IMG/VR virus record: IMGVR_UViG_3300035179_000003
Span: 1-64,000 of that record
DNA length: 64,000 nucleotides
Strand: one strand, 5' to 3'
From: a virus
Made by a program: the position numbers and the translations under genes. Position 1 is the first letter of the stretch, and every line of letters starts with the position of its first letter. The notes beneath the pieces are model-generated. The model made no database searches. It was not told the DNA's origin and saw only the letters and a list, made by a program, of their open reading frames with translations. Below, piece after piece: positions 15,621 to 25,900 of the stretch.

Positions 15621-17566
15621 TCTTGCTCTGTTGTAACCGGTTGTTGTGTTTCTGGATCTATTGGTACTATCTGCGGAATTCCTGCTAATAAATCAGCTTC
15701 TATCATTTGTAATTCTTTGAGATTTTTATAGACTTCTTGATAAGTATGTGGCATTGATTTGCTCATAATAAACATTCTTAATGTAAATTCTTCACGACTA
15801 AGACGGGATAGCGTGGCAAATCTTTGTGTAAGCATCATTATGATTTGCTGAACAGTAAATTGTTGAACTCCACCCATTTCCTCACTAAGTTTTGATCCAT
15901 CTTCCTGTGTTTTATTAATCGACGATTTATTATGGCGTTCTCTGGATTCCTGTTCGGCGGAATACATTTTATTATTGAATTCAACCTGAGCATCGGCGTT
16001 GAATCTCTGTTGTATTATACCCGCTTTACCACCTGCCGATGCCTCGCCTTCCAATTCTTCAATTCTTAATTCAATCGATTGACTCGTTTCTTCCATTATA
16101 TTTTTAAACTCAGTTTCCGGATCCATATCCAGTTCTTGTATTGCCGTCGTTCTTGATACGACGCGCTGTGATGGTGTTCCGGAAGAAGCCTGCAGGAGCA
16201 TACCTTTTCTTTGTATATCATCAGCCATTTTGAATGGCGACATTTTAATATCGATTTCAGGAATATTAAAATAAATCGCCAAATGATTTTTTACCCAATC
16301 TATCAATTCATGCATACTGGTTCGATGATTGATAAATCTATTTTCAACAATTCTGAGAGAAACATTGCTCCCCGACCATGATGCGCCACCCCTTATAATT
16401 TCAGGTATTACGCCCATGCCGGTAATAATTCCATCTTCGGTCTGTTTTATTTCAGGAGTAGTCATTAATAATCTGGCTTCTCCGCTGAAGGTCTGAAAAC
16501 CAACCGGTAACGGCATGATGGATATATGGTTAGGATCTACCTTCCATTTTCTAAGCTCTTCTTCAATTTTCTGTCTCCAACTGGTTAAATTAATAGTGGC
16601 ATGGGGAGAAACATCACCTGTTCCCTGTGGAAATATAATTCTCAATGGAACGATATGATCGAGCGAAATCATTTCGTTTCCCTTTTTCAGAATTTTAAGA
16701 TGAAACACGTCTTTTAAAACAGGCAATACCGTCGGAATCCCCCATCCACGTTCAGATGGATAAAAGTATTGCGGTCCGGGTTGTTTAAAATAAAAAACAT
16801 TATCATTTTTTAATTTTAATTGTTTGTTCTGTTTTACAGCGTCTAAAATTTCAATACGCAAGGAGTTGACTATATCAAGATCGCCCTTTTTAACAGCCTC
16901 TACGAGAAACGGGGGTATCTGATAATAAAAAAAATGTTCATTTGTTATATTATTATATTTAATTTCAATAAACAGAAGATCCCATAAAATAATACTTAAT
17001 TTATCTGTTTCTTTAGTCTGCATGTCGCTGATTTCAAAATCGGTTAATGATCCACAGGATGAGCATTTTCCTTTATATATATAATTTTTATATTCAAGAT
17101 CAGTCTCTGATTCGACAGTATTTATAGTGTTACATTTTTTACATGTTAATAATCTCTTAAATGGAAAATGTATGGAAATAAGGCTGGATCCATATGCATG
17201 ATAATCCATTCCTATTTGATGCATGACTTTGATGAATTTTAATTTTTTCTCAAAAATATCTTTCCATTTATCAACCGTTTTATCGCCTTCGATAAATGAT
17301 TTTTTTTGATCGGTAAATTTGAGCGAAGTAATGGGGTATTCGGACATTCGTGCAATACATTGATATACAAGCGGATCAGAAAGAATACTGGAGGCTATAA
17401 ACCGGAACATACCTTTAATTGTTTTAGGTATGAATGTATTGGTCATATCTAGGAACGGGGAATCGTATTTAATAGACGATCGGGTGAAAGAAACTTTAGT
17501 TTCCCCACCGCCCCCTGGGACACCACTCGGACTCAATACGTTTCCAGCTAAGCCTTCTGCTGCCAT
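15533..17566 (-). CDS. Portal protein with zinc-ribbon insert, 677 aa
   Basis: This matches the portal family of large myoviruses. It has the N-terminal SPFLDMTNTFIPKTIKGMF block, then MSEYPITSL, and IGMDYHAYGSSLISI before a zinc ribbon (CKKC near 146-149 and CSSC near 171-174). GWGIPTVLPVLKDVF and an LPVGFQTFSGEARLL block follow. The C-terminal 80 residues are Gln/Pro/Glu-rich and probably flexible. The portal forms the ring at the capsid vertex through which DNA is packaged. It lies 19 bp after a small gene; the minus-strand structural operon continues upstream (rightward). Confidence 0.75.
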   Translation of the reverse strand: MAAEGLAGNVLSPSGVPGGGGETKVSFTRSSIKYDSPFLDMTNTFIPKTIKGMFRFIASSILSDPLVYQCIARMSEYPITSLKFTDQKKSFIEGDKTVDKWKDIFEKKLKFIKVMHQIGMDYHAYGSSLISIHFPFKRLLTCKKCNTINTVESETDLEYKNYIYKGKCSSCGSLTDFEISDMQTKETDKLSIILWDLLFIEIKYNNITNEHFFYYQIPPFLVEAVKKGDLDIVNSLRIEILDAVKQNKQLKLKNDNVFYFKQPGPQYFYPSERGWGIPTVLPVLKDVFHLKILKKGNEMISLDHIVPLRIIFPQGTGDVSPHATINLTSWRQKIEEELRKWKVDPNHISIMPLPVGFQTFSGEARLLMTTPEIKQTEDGIITGMGVIPEIIRGGASWSGSNVSLRIVENRFINHRTSMHELIDWVKNHLAIYFNIPEIDIKMSPFKMADDIQRKGMLLQASSGTPSQRVVSRTTAIQELDMDPETEFKNIMEETSQSIELRIEELEGEASAGGKAGIIQQRFNADAQVEFNNKMYSAEQESRERHNKSSINKTQEDGSKLSEEMGGVQQFTVQQIIMMLTQRFATLSRLSREEFTLRMFIMSKSMPHTYQEVYKNLKELQMIEADLLAGIPQIVPIDPETQQPVTTEQDQVVETEPIESQSQSLPEQLPPRSPTAGI

Positions 17567-17585
17567 TATAATCCCTTACCAGACG

Positions 17586-17840
17586 CTATCTTAAACCACT
17601 TGTTAATTTTTTACGTATTTCAGAAAAGTGTTTGAAGGTTTGCTCAATATCTTTAAGATTGCGCTTAGAAAATTGCACATTATTAATAACACGCTTTAAG
17701 GTGTCTCGATTCGCTGAACCAATCATTGTATGCAAAGGACCATTCACTTTACCGCTAGACCTGAGTATTTGAACAATCTTACTATTACTCAACGCAACCT
17801 TCTCAAGTTCACCCTTTAATGCATTCCCAATCTTAACCAT
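17586..17840 (-). CDS. Small helical protein upstream of portal, 84 aa
   Basis: The product is basic and helix-rich (MVKIGNALKGELEKVALSN) with no known domain. It ends 19 bp before the portal start, inside the structural operon. The IscB element inserted about 20 bp upstream of its start, so its original upstream sequence and perhaps its ribosome-binding site have been replaced; agcagag is the only weak candidate left. It may be a small capsid-associated or connector protein. Confidence 0.5.
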   Translation of the reverse strand: MVKIGNALKGELEKVALSNSKIVQILRSSGKVNGPLHTMIGSANRDTLKRVINNVQFSKRNLKDIEQTFKHFSEIRKKLTSGLR

Positions 17841-17861
17841 AATTTATCTCTGCTTTGATCG

Positions 17862-19202
17862 TTATGTTAAATAAATTGAACCTGTATGAAATATAGTGGT
17901 AATTTTTTTTATTCCAAAATTTCCATCACTACAACAAACAGTTTTTCCATATGTTGAACACCCTTTAACAATATGTATTTTTCTTTTTATAAATACAAAA
18001 TCACCAGGCTGTATTGAATATCTTTGTTTACGGATAGATGGCTTAAAACCCTTTCTATTCAACTGCAAAACCCTATTATTTCTATGTTTCTGCTTAAATA
18101 TAATTGGAGCCACTTTTCTCTGTTCGTTTCCACCAGCTATTACAAAAGCATCGTTATAATGGCTTTTTTCTAACCTCAAAATATTTCTTTTAACAAAAGT
18201 CTCATTTCCATAAATTAACTTACAATTTGATAAAATATTTCTGAATTTATTCCTTATTATACTCATAAATGTTGCATCTTTGTAAACCTTATTCTTTTTT
18301 AACACATCATACAACTTGTTCTTATGCAATTTCTTATGACATCTCTCATGCAACAAAGCCAAATTCTTCTCCCGGTCTATTCCACCGTTACTCCTCGATA
18401 TAATGTGGTGAATATGAAAACTGTTACCTTTTGAAAACTCTTTACCGCATAACTGACATCTTCCCTGCTCCCGGAACATTAAAAAACTTCTCATGTTTTG
18501 ATATTCAAACAACGATCCTTGTTGATATTGTATTCCTGCTATATCTGGATTCTCTATTTTCTGAATATCAAAATTACCTACTTCAATTACAACATTCTTA
18601 ATTGGTAATAGTTTTTTTAGCTTGTTAATCAAGGTTATGTGGGTGTTGAATCTTCTCTGTGTTGAAGGTGGTAAATAACCAATAGCTGTTTTTCTATTGT
18701 TAAATCTTGGCTTTCTATACCACAATCTACTCCTTCTACCCCTTCGATACATTCTCTTTTCTATAAGTCTCTCAGATGTCCTTTGATCCAAAAGAAGCGT
18801 TCCTGCTACTATTTCTTTTTTATCAGTTATTGCTGAAAAACCTATATTCTTAAAACCGCTGTCTATTCCCAAAGAACAATCTTGAACCTGATTCTCACAC
18901 TCAAAATTCAATTTAATAACAAATGGATTCTGCTTTACAACATGCGCTTTTCCTCCTTCTAAAAGATGCCTTGCCTTTGTACTTGTGCATGGCATTAAAG
19001 GTTTTCCATTAATTGACAATACAAACACAATGCTTTTAAAGCCGGGTGCTTGTTCCCGTTGATCCACTTCGAGATTGTTTAAAGTCCGTACTTTATCCTG
19101 TACACTGACTCTTTCAAGTCTGTTTAATACAGGATTTACAGAGCAAGGAACTAGTGGAGTATTCCTTGGTGTGTTCTTAAACTTTACTTTAAACTGCTGC
19201 AT
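17862..19202 (-). CDS. iscB: IscB RNA-guided nuclease (RRXRR, RuvC, HNH), up to 446 aa
   Basis: Domains in order: RRXRR/PLMP domain near 59-100 (VLSINGKPLMPCTSTKARHL); RuvC-I with D114 (GIDSGFKNIG); Arg-rich bridge helix 149-171; RuvC-II with E207 (VVIEVGNFD); HNH 249-293 with CQLC, HIHHI, N280 and H289; RuvC-III with H348 and D351 (SHYNDAF). All catalytic residues are intact. Known IscBs start at the PLMP domain. Here a GTG at codon 59 (about 19028) would be that start, and the preceding 58 codons overlap the predicted omega-RNA. Which start is used is undecided. The enzyme would cut DNA matching the omega-RNA guide. Confidence 0.9.
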   Translation of the reverse strand: MQQFKVKFKNTPRNTPLVPCSVNPVLNRLERVSVQDKVRTLNNLEVDQREQAPGFKSIVFVLSINGKPLMPCTSTKARHLLEGGKAHVVKQNPFVIKLNFECENQVQDCSLGIDSGFKNIGFSAITDKKEIVAGTLLLDQRTSERLIEKRMYRRGRRSRLWYRKPRFNNRKTAIGYLPPSTQRRFNTHITLINKLKKLLPIKNVVIEVGNFDIQKIENPDIAGIQYQQGSLFEYQNMRSFLMFREQGRCQLCGKEFSKGNSFHIHHIISRSNGGIDREKNLALLHERCHKKLHKNKLYDVLKKNKVYKDATFMSIIRNKFRNILSNCKLIYGNETFVKRNILRLEKSHYNDAFVIAGGNEQRKVAPIIFKQKHRNNRVLQLNRKGFKPSIRKQRYSIQPGDFVFIKRKIHIVKGCSTYGKTVCCSDGNFGIKKITTIFHTGSIYLT

Positions 19203-19286
19203 AGATAAACAACCTAAGCCCTCTAATCAACTCTTACGTTGAATCTCACGATTCAAGCTCCGGCCCTTGTGGCCGGAGTAGTTGAC
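19029..19286 (-). ncRNA. Predicted IscB omega-RNA
   Basis: IscB guide RNAs lie directly 5' of the PLMP domain. This stretch of about 258 nt has the expected order: a left-end hairpin next to gtcaactactcc, then gcttgaatcgtgag, a paired aacacaccaagg/ccttgctct region, and ctcgaagtggatcaacggg followed by aacaagcacccggc. These blocks resemble IscB omega-RNAs as I recall them. The guide should be the roughly 16 nt just outside the left end (gaacagaactttcagc, minus strand, 19302-19287), which belongs to the 3' end of the neighbouring phage gene. Confidence 0.65.
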
Positions 19287-19990
19287 GCTGAAAGTTCTGT
19301 TCTTAAAAGTCTTTTTGCTTGTATACTTACCATATTATCCTCAATATCATTTTTGTAATTCCCGGTTATGAATTCCGCGAACCTCTTATAAATCGCCGGC
19401 CACTCATCTGACATTGAAACCATCTTCCTCATTTCTAAGGCAATCAATGCCGCTAAAGAAGGGGGAGGGCAATAAATGCCTTCCTGATAAAATATAATAC
19501 AAATATACTTCTCGACATCTATACTGAATTCACCGTTTCGATCCGGACGAATGTGGTTCATGGTTTTTACGCACTTAATAACATCACCTGGTGAAGGAGA
19601 CCTTAATAGTTCAAAGTCCGCTATAGAGCCTCCAAATGCGTTACAGAGTTGATTGAATTCGAACCAATCGAAAAATGCCGCGTCATTACGGCATAGGTGT
19701 CTGATTGCCAAAACCTTATCTCTGTTTACGTCTTCCAGGGCAAGTCCATAATCCGTCCAGAGTTTATGAAATATAGTTTCTATTTCCCACTCCCACCAAT
19801 CCTGACCAAATTCTTTATTTAAAAAATCATAAATATCGATGGTTGATGATGCTTCATCATTAAGCAAGGTGTTTATCTTGGTAATATTAACGATAGGTTT
19901 AGGTCGCTCCAGTTGTTTCTGGATCGTTTCAATAAGTGATTGATCACCAAGAAGATGGGCATCGTATAGTTGTTCAGACAATTTTTTCAT
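19253..19990 (-). CDS. Hypothetical virion-operon protein, C-terminus altered by IscB insertion, 245 aa
   Basis: The family is unknown. It is rich in acidic and aromatic residues (DWWEWEIETIFHKLW near 64-78) and sits between the portal-proximal genes and the next structural genes. The last ten codons (STTPATRAGA and stop) lie inside the IscB left-end hairpin, because the element boundary at 19286 is in the coding frame. The original C-terminus is therefore lost or replaced. A connector or head-tail role is a guess from position. Confidence 0.6.
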   Translation of the reverse strand: MKKLSEQLYDAHLLGDQSLIETIQKQLERPKPIVNITKINTLLNDEASSTIDIYDFLNKEFGQDWWEWEIETIFHKLWTDYGLALEDVNRDKVLAIRHLCRNDAAFFDWFEFNQLCNAFGGSIADFELLRSPSPGDVIKCVKTMNHIRPDRNGEFSIDVEKYICIIFYQEGIYCPPPSLAALIALEMRKMVSMSDEWPAIYKRFAEFITGNYKNDIEDNMVSIQAKRLLRTELSASTTPATRAGA

Positions 19991-20024
19991 TTGTAAAAAG
20001 CCGTTTTCAACATTTCGTTCTTTA

Positions 20025-20690
20025 TTACAACAGTTTACCTTTGAATAAAACTTGATCGATCGGTTTTAATTCCTGAAAAGCCTTCACAGGATTGTCGCTA
20101 TACGATTTAGAAAATTTTTCACCGAATATAGACGCGACCTTCTCCATCTTAACCTTCTTACATGCCACCTTCCTAAGATCAAGCGAAGACACTTTAATAT
20201 GTTCGGATATCCGCTCCTCGGAAGGATCGAATCCAAAAACAGTAAGAACCGGATCCGGTATTTCTTTGTCATACCCAGACTGCAGGTTCGCCAGTTTATC
20301 GAATTCAAGTAAGGCATGTAGAACTACAAGTCCAGGAAAGTTGTCAGTGGCCAATGATGCTATCTTATCAAGCATCTTGATTGCATCGACACCGACCACG
20401 GTAGTCTTCATTGGATGGCATGCAACTTTCCGAAACTCAATCCCCTTCTTAAAAAAGTCAGAGATATTTGCCTTTAGATTCGCAACCTTAGCATAATTAG
20501 AAACGATCTGATTGTCGATGACGACATTAAGATCGTTCGCTCTCTTTTCGAGATTGGTTGCAAAAGTAATTCGATCCTGAACATCAAATCTTTCAAGAAA
20601 TTTTACAAAATAAGCCGCAGCCAATTTGACATGTTCAGCCGTCTCTATCGGATAACGTTCACGTATACAATAATGCATTTTTTGCTCCAT
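20025..20690 (-). CDS. Hypothetical structural-operon protein, 221 aa
   Basis: The protein is predicted to be helical and contains several similar KVA-type segments (LRKVACKKVKMEKVAS, FRKVACHP, YAKVANLKA). This suggests repeated helices. It overlaps nothing and follows the upstream gene by 2 bp. No family is recognised. A virion or scaffold role is inferred only from the operon. Confidence 0.5.
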   Translation of the reverse strand: MEQKMHYCIRERYPIETAEHVKLAAAYFVKFLERFDVQDRITFATNLEKRANDLNVVIDNQIVSNYAKVANLKANISDFFKKGIEFRKVACHPMKTTVVGVDAIKMLDKIASLATDNFPGLVVLHALLEFDKLANLQSGYDKEIPDPVLTVFGFDPSEERISEHIKVSSLDLRKVACKKVKMEKVASIFGEKFSKSYSDNPVKAFQELKPIDQVLFKGKLL

Positions 20691-20692
20691 TT

Positions 20693-21580
20693 TTATGTAC
20701 TCGAAATTAAGATACCCTTTTTAAAAACCATTTCACCGGACGTATCGTTTGGTTTTACATAAGTAATTGTTATGTCTATCCCGGACTGTTCGACAGCGCC
20801 TGTTATAACAGAAAGCTCGGAATCAGCCCCAAGAGTTAATTTACTATCCTTTCCCGATACGGTCGCCACTCCTTTTATATCTAATGCATCATAAATGGTC
20901 GTTTGTGTCTTGAATACCGAATCTAAAACCGATTCAATACCGTCTGTTCTCATTCTATTAACATTAAGAGCAGGCGCGAATCCACGAAGCGTTGTAGGAG
21001 TTACACTGGATATTTTTCCATCATTATCTAAAACAACGGTACCCAATAAAACCGAATAATCATTTGGGGCCGAAGCCGTATAAACTGAAATTACGTCATC
21101 GACAATACTTTGTATCGCATCACCGGCAGCGGCAGCTTTATCATCGTAAACTATTTCGGTCTCACCTTCAATATTAATGAGCGTTATTTTTTTACCTTCA
21201 GGATTTAATAAAGATTCCCGGAATTCAGCCATATCATGGTTTGCATAAATGTATTTTGTCCCTGGGCCATAAACACTTTTTGTAATATCTTTATTAAAAA
21301 TTATAATGTTTCCTGACGGGGTAAACGCTAATCCGCTTGAAACACTGATTGAAGATTTTGTTTTTTCAGATAATACCATTCCGCGTAAAACCCGCCCTTC
21401 GTCAGAATCGCCAACGACACCTCGAACGACACGGCGAACATTTTCCATCATTGCGGATTGAATCGACCATTTGGTAATATCTACAAAATCCCCTGTTCCA
21501 TATGACGGGGAAGGGTAATCGGTTCCCAGGATTTCATGTATACGTTCTTTAATACCAATCTTTACATTAACCCTTCTCAT
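20693..21580 (-). CDS. Putative baseplate/tail structural protein, 295 aa
   Basis: The N-terminal part (VKIGIKERIHEILGTDYP) is followed by a beta-rich body with SVSSGLAFTPSGNIIIF, then a C-terminal beta region. This composition resembles phage proteins that assemble on the baseplate periphery and carry fibres. It overlaps the upstream coiled-coil gene by 14 bp, so the two may be co-translated. I cannot name the family. Confidence 0.5.
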   Translation of the reverse strand: MRRVNVKIGIKERIHEILGTDYPSPSYGTGDFVDITKWSIQSAMMENVRRVVRGVVGDSDEGRVLRGMVLSEKTKSSISVSSGLAFTPSGNIIIFNKDITKSVYGPGTKYIYANHDMAEFRESLLNPEGKKITLINIEGETEIVYDDKAAAAGDAIQSIVDDVISVYTASAPNDYSVLLGTVVLDNDGKISSVTPTTLRGFAPALNVNRMRTDGIESVLDSVFKTQTTIYDALDIKGVATVSGKDSKLTLGADSELSVITGAVEQSGIDITITYVKPNDTSGEMVFKKGILISST

Positions 21581-21908
21581 TCAATAACTCCTGTGGAGAA
21601 TCCGGTGGAGGATTTATGTTTTTTGTTTCGGATACATATTTTGCGGCCCATTCTTTTTGTTTATTTTTATCAATAAATTTTTCAGCCACCCCAACAAGGG
21701 CCTCAATAGCTCCAATGGTTTTTTGAAATTCTTTATTAAGTTTTTCAATTGCCGTATACGCATCCTTTAAAGCTGCGTCGATATTACTTGCCTGTCGATC
21801 GTACATCATTAATTTTTCAAAAATACTTTTTGATTCGTCTGGTTGTTCGTCAACGTGCCGTGATAAATACGCGATCGCCAATCTTGTTTCTTTTTCCATA
21901 AACATCAC
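21567..21908 (-). CDS. Small helical/coiled-coil protein, 113 aa
   Basis: This is mostly helix, with heptad-like spacing from about 30 to 80 (EKLMMYDRQASNIDAALKDA). The C-terminal end is Pro-rich and probably extended. The frame overlaps the next gene downstream by 14 bp. The role is unknown; a chaperone or assembly factor for the neighbouring structural protein is one option. Confidence 0.45.
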   Translation of the reverse strand: MMFMEKETRLAIAYLSRHVDEQPDESKSIFEKLMMYDRQASNIDAALKDAYTAIEKLNKEFQKTIGAIEALVGVAEKFIDKNKQKEWAAKYVSETKNINPPPDSPQELLNEKG

Positions 21909-21912
21909 CTTT

Positions 21913-22980
21913 CTAAACTAGTTGATAACGGTAATAATAATTATATAATTCAGAATTACCATCTTGTGCATAAATGTTTTCTGCGACGGTAAATCTTTCA
22001 TTGTTCGAATCATCAATATCAAATATATTTTGAAAAATTCCATCATACAATAATACTTTTTCAATAATTTGTGGAGGATTATTAATCGTAGAACTAAGAT
22101 ATCGTGAAGACCTCCACCGTTCAAGAATAATATTACTTCCGTCCGTTCCCAGAACAATACCAAACCATTTATCACTATCGACTAGTCTTAATTCAAGTAT
22201 ATCTCCTATTGATATTTTAGCGGTCATTTCATTATAAATGTCGCTTGATCCCGTTATAATAACAATATCCTGACTTGTTATGGGATCAAATTCAATATCA
22301 GCACTTTGCGTCGAACCGATATAAAATTTTGGTAATGACGGTACCAGTGAAAAATAATCGATCGGTACAAGAATTCTTGAATCCTTTTTAAAACGAATGC
22401 CTGGAACGCCAGCCCATCGAATACGTTTATATTGAGAACTTACGGATGTTAATGGGGCAAAATATTCAATATCAAATCGAGTGGTTGTAATTCTCGAATC
22501 TTCACTGAAATTAAAAAATTTTGCTATGTTCAATAATTCGTTTTCAGAATCAACTATGCCCGAAATATCAACGTCGTATATTGGAAATATATTTCCAAAT
22601 TGAAATATATCGATAAATTCAGGTTCGATTTGAAGAAAACATTTAAAATTGTTTAATTTTTCAATATTTAACAGTCCGGTAAACGACGTCAACGTCGTTA
22701 TATAATTTTCTTCATTCGGTTTATAACACTGAATTTTTGACTTATCCACTATATGATATGTTCGAGTTATTCGTATGCCGGATTCATAAATATCATATGT
22801 ACCATCCGGCAATGGCGAACTGATAAAATAACCATTGTCATCTGATTTTATCGAATCAACAATAACAGAACCGGTTGTAGGATTTGATGTTTTAATAACT
22901 ATTTGAGCATTGCGCAAAATGTTGCCGGCACTATCCGTAATATAGCCTTGAATTGATTTAGATCGAAGATTTGATCCCAT
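21913..22980 (-). CDS. Virion protein with N-terminal carboxypeptidase-regulatory-like beta-sandwich, 355 aa
   Basis: Residues about 10-75 (IQGYITDSAGNILRNAQIVI then DNGYFISSPLPDGTYDI) follow the CarboxypepD-regulatory/Ig-like pattern: a strand, a G-x-P/L loop, and a final G-TY-D turn. Such domains decorate phage tails and bind surfaces. The remaining 280 residues are unassigned beta-rich sequence. The gene lies between the small coiled-coil gene and the very large unknown fibre gene. Confidence 0.55.
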   Translation of the reverse strand: MGSNLRSKSIQGYITDSAGNILRNAQIVIKTSNPTTGSVIVDSIKSDDNGYFISSPLPDGTYDIYESGIRITRTYHIVDKSKIQCYKPNEENYITTLTSFTGLLNIEKLNNFKCFLQIEPEFIDIFQFGNIFPIYDVDISGIVDSENELLNIAKFFNFSEDSRITTTRFDIEYFAPLTSVSSQYKRIRWAGVPGIRFKKDSRILVPIDYFSLVPSLPKFYIGSTQSADIEFDPITSQDIVIITGSSDIYNEMTAKISIGDILELRLVDSDKWFGIVLGTDGSNIILERWRSSRYLSSTINNPPQIIEKVLLYDGIFQNIFDIDDSNNERFTVAENIYAQDGNSELYNYYYRYQLV

Positions 22981-22996
22981 AATAGTAATATACCAT

Positions 22997-25900
22997 TTAT
23001 TTGGAAACTAATTTAAAATAAGTTATGCCAAACTTTTTAATATCTTCTTGGATATTATTTTTATTATAAAGAAACGCTTGATCATTTAACCATGGATAAT
23101 TTCCATTTGGCCAATTATCTAATGTTCTTTTTCCTACATATTGCATAGTAGTTCCATCTGCAGGATATTCTTTTTTTCGAACTACTCTAATTCTAAACAG
23201 ACAATGTTGTTCTAAATCATCAATGTCCAGATATTTAATAATATAATTATTATTATATTTTATGGAGCTAAATATTTCAAAATTTTGATTTTTACTAATC
23301 ATATATCTTGCTTCTCCGATATTTAATTGCGATATATAAGTATTCGTCGGAGTATTGGCAAGATCAATAACTATTGTATCATTAATAAATAATTCATTAT
23401 CAAGCGTGGCTTTGTCTTTTTTTACATATAATTTAATAAATGAATATTGAGAAAGATAATCATATGTTTCCGCGTAAATAATATGATATGAAGTGTTGCT
23501 ATAATTATTGGTAAGAACACCATTTGTCAAACTATTAATAACATCATCAGAAAGTTCAATATCAAACCGTGCATTATAAAAATCAGCATTCGCCACGACA
23601 AAAGAAGTTATTTCACCGACTTTTTCTTCGGTAATTGTTCCTGCCACGATAAAAAGATTGTTATGTATTATTTTATCAACAATTTTTTCGGTATCGGTGG
23701 AAATGGTATTAAGAGATTTCCAATTATTGGTTTTCCATGTTTCGATAACGATATCCGATTTATAATTATCGTCGATCATGTATGCAAAACCTGAAAAATA
23801 AGAATAAAGCCATTTCTTTTTATCTGGAACGCCATTGAAATCTTTATGGTTAAATTCTTGAAATAATGTTGATAAATCAATATCAGTAATATAAGAAGGG
23901 TTTTCCCGATCGATATAAGAAGAATATTTATCTCCGAATTTCCATACCTTGTTATCAATTAAAAAATTTAATCTGATATCATATTCTTTACTATCAAACT
24001 CTACGATATAAGTACCAAATTTTTCAAATTCTTCTTGCTGCGGTCTTATAAGACTTAAAAAGCGATATGGTCTTTCATGATATATTAAATGAGCAGGATA
24101 TTCAAATCCATCATATTCAATTTCGGAATAATCCGATTGAATTACGTTTAAAATACCAAATGTAAATGATTTATCCCCATAATATATATATCGATCATTA
24201 TTTGCGTCATATACTGTTTCTTCGTACAATCTGTGGGATCCGGCTTTTATATAATTTTGTTTACAATAAATCTGAGTTTTTTTATATCCTCCGGTAAAAT
24301 CCATTATAATACGTTCGGAAACCGAACCTGGGCAAAATGGAAATTCTACGTTATAAACCACGAGATGATTTCCGTCTTTTGCGCGTATGGTTTTAAAAGA
24401 ATCATTTTTTTGAAGAATTTTAATATACCCGTTGATTCCGGGTAATTTTAACATTGGACGGAATAACTCATATTCCTGAACATCGTTATAATTTGGATAA
24501 TTTAATAACCGCGACACGCTGTTTGGTATAGGAATATGATTAGGGTCATCCGGTAAGTATGATGATTCGGGATGATAGTTACTACAATAAAGTTTAATGA
24601 ATTCCGATATCGATCCATTATTTAAAACATCAAAACCATAACCCATTCCGGAAACGGTCATTTTATTATCAGTATATAAACCGGTATCCGCAAGATCGGT
24701 AATCCAAAATAATTTTCTCACACCAGTACCGACAACACCACCGATTAAATCATCAAGACATGCATCTTGTCTTCTTAAAATATTTGAAAAATTATTATAA
24801 AATCCGGTTCCATGAATAAATAAATTGGTATCCGGGCTTCGTATGGTTACTGTGTGAATAATATCGGTATTATATTCATGTTCGTTTAATTTACTATCAA
24901 GCTCTTTAATAAAAGAATAAGGAGCCTTGATTTCGAGAAACATGGTCGGATTTTCATAAAACGTTTCGGCATTTTCAAATTTTATTGGTTTTCTATCTTC
25001 ATTTACAAAACTAAATTCAATAATTTGTCCATCCGATAATGGCTTAACCATCATATATGGTTGGGTCATAACGATTGCAGAATGCCGCCTATTACGTTCG
25101 GTATCGATATCGATTCCCTCAAGCATTATATTACTTAAATTATCAGGATCCATCGTTTGTATTGAATATAAATTTTCATTATCCCGAATCATATATTTAC
25201 AAATACTAAATGAAATCCTTGATTGATCATCATATTCTTTAAGATGAATCCCGGGGTGGCGTATTAATTTTATGGTATCATAAAGTATATCAGACCATGC
25301 TCTGGCATATATTTTTTTAGGTATGACACGGCCGCAATCTTTAATTTCTGGATAAAATGAAATAATATTACTGGAATCATCTGGTGGATGCCTAAATGGA
25401 TATGTATTACTCCAATCCGATGAATTTATAAATGTTAAAAATGGATTGTGCGGATCATAATCATTAGTACCGCAAACAATTTCATCATATTCATATTTAA
25501 AATTTTTTAATTGAGTAATTTCTTGTTTATCGATTATAATTTTATAATCTATCAACATTTTAATATCATTAGGATAGGAGAAAAAATAATTCCTAATATT
25601 ATCCCCGGTTATACCACAAAATAAATTTTTAAATGCCGGAATATTAATTTTAAAATAGTCATCGGATAGGGTATGCGATACTATATATTCATATCCCCAG
25701 ATATATTTATTATATCCAACATAAGACGCTTTATCGAGATTACATTTAAAGCCTAGCGCTTTATAAACAGGAAGCCTTCCAAGCCAATGATTAACGGTCA
25801 ATACGTGGTCAATATCATTACCTGGTTCGTATGATTCCGTTATTAAATCGGATTTATCTAAAAATTGAATTAAATCATATTCTGAATAATTTTGTGATAT

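Larger units (their letters stand above)
17862..19286 (-). mobile_element. IscB element (IS200/IS605 superfamily), right end lost
   Basis: The left end is set by comparison with the decayed copy at 57.8-58.1 kb: both share a block ending ggagtagttgac (here at 19286) and then diverge. It includes a hairpin (ccggcccttgtggccgg) typical of this superfamily. At the other side the two copies share sequence up to the iscB stop at 17862. The decayed copy then continues into a right-end hairpin that this copy lacks. No TnpA gene is present. The element therefore looks immobile by itself, with an intact nuclease. It lies between structural genes in the same orientation. Confidence 0.8.
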
